This document shows, one piece after another, positions 7,997 through 8,071 of a DNA stretch of 8,071 nt. Source of the DNA: Wenzhouxiangella sp. (GTDB lineage Bacteria; Pseudomonadota; Gammaproteobacteria; Xanthomonadales; Wenzhouxiangellaceae); contig SKKV01000124.1 of assembly GCA_007123575.1 (NCBI GenBank), positions 1 through 8,071 of the forward strand, in the 5' to 3' direction. Made by a program: the position numbers and the translations under genes. Positions within the stretch are counted from its first letter, which is position 1. Each line of letters begins with the position of its first letter. Below the pieces are notes generated by a model, which searched no databases, was not told the origin of the DNA, and was given only the letters and a program-made list of their open reading frames with translations.

Positions 7997-8071
<75 letters not shown>

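Overview
This window looks like core chromosome of a G+C-rich gammaproteobacterium. The block clpS-clpA-infA, with infA convergent to clpA, is the arrangement seen around these genes in Pseudomonas and Escherichia relatives. The ClpA, ClpS, IF-1 and tRNA-Gly sequences are closest to gammaproteobacterial forms as I remember them. I cannot name the genus from sequence alone. No mobile element, CRISPR array or phage gene is visible.

Left part (1-1989, + strand): the 3' end of malate synthase A (aceB), then isocitrate lyase (aceA). Together these are the two enzymes of the glyoxylate shunt, which allows growth on acetate and fatty acids. aceK does not follow aceA. A strong hairpin (2005-2050) closes this unit.

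Middle part (2060-5043): clpS and clpA on the + strand, encoding the N-degron adaptor and the AAA+ unfoldase of the ClpAP protease. infA (translation initiation factor IF-1) lies on the - strand. The clpA and infA stop codons are separated by only 3 bp. Short GCGTC/GACGC inverted repeats lie upstream of both clpA and infA.

Right part (5167-7821, - strand): one 884-residue protein that fuses three modules normally encoded by separate genes. These are a DPM1/GtrB-like GT2 polyprenyl-phosphate sugar synthase, a four-helix GtrA-like membrane module, and a GT39/PMT_2 (ArnT-like) polytopic glycosyltransferase. It reads as a complete route for making a lipid-linked sugar, moving it across the membrane and transferring it outside. 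It is the most interesting item in the window.

Right edge: a tRNA-Gly(GCC) gene on the + strand with a near-consensus sigma-70 promoter and a GC-rich discriminator. The window ends one base before the end of its encoded CCA.
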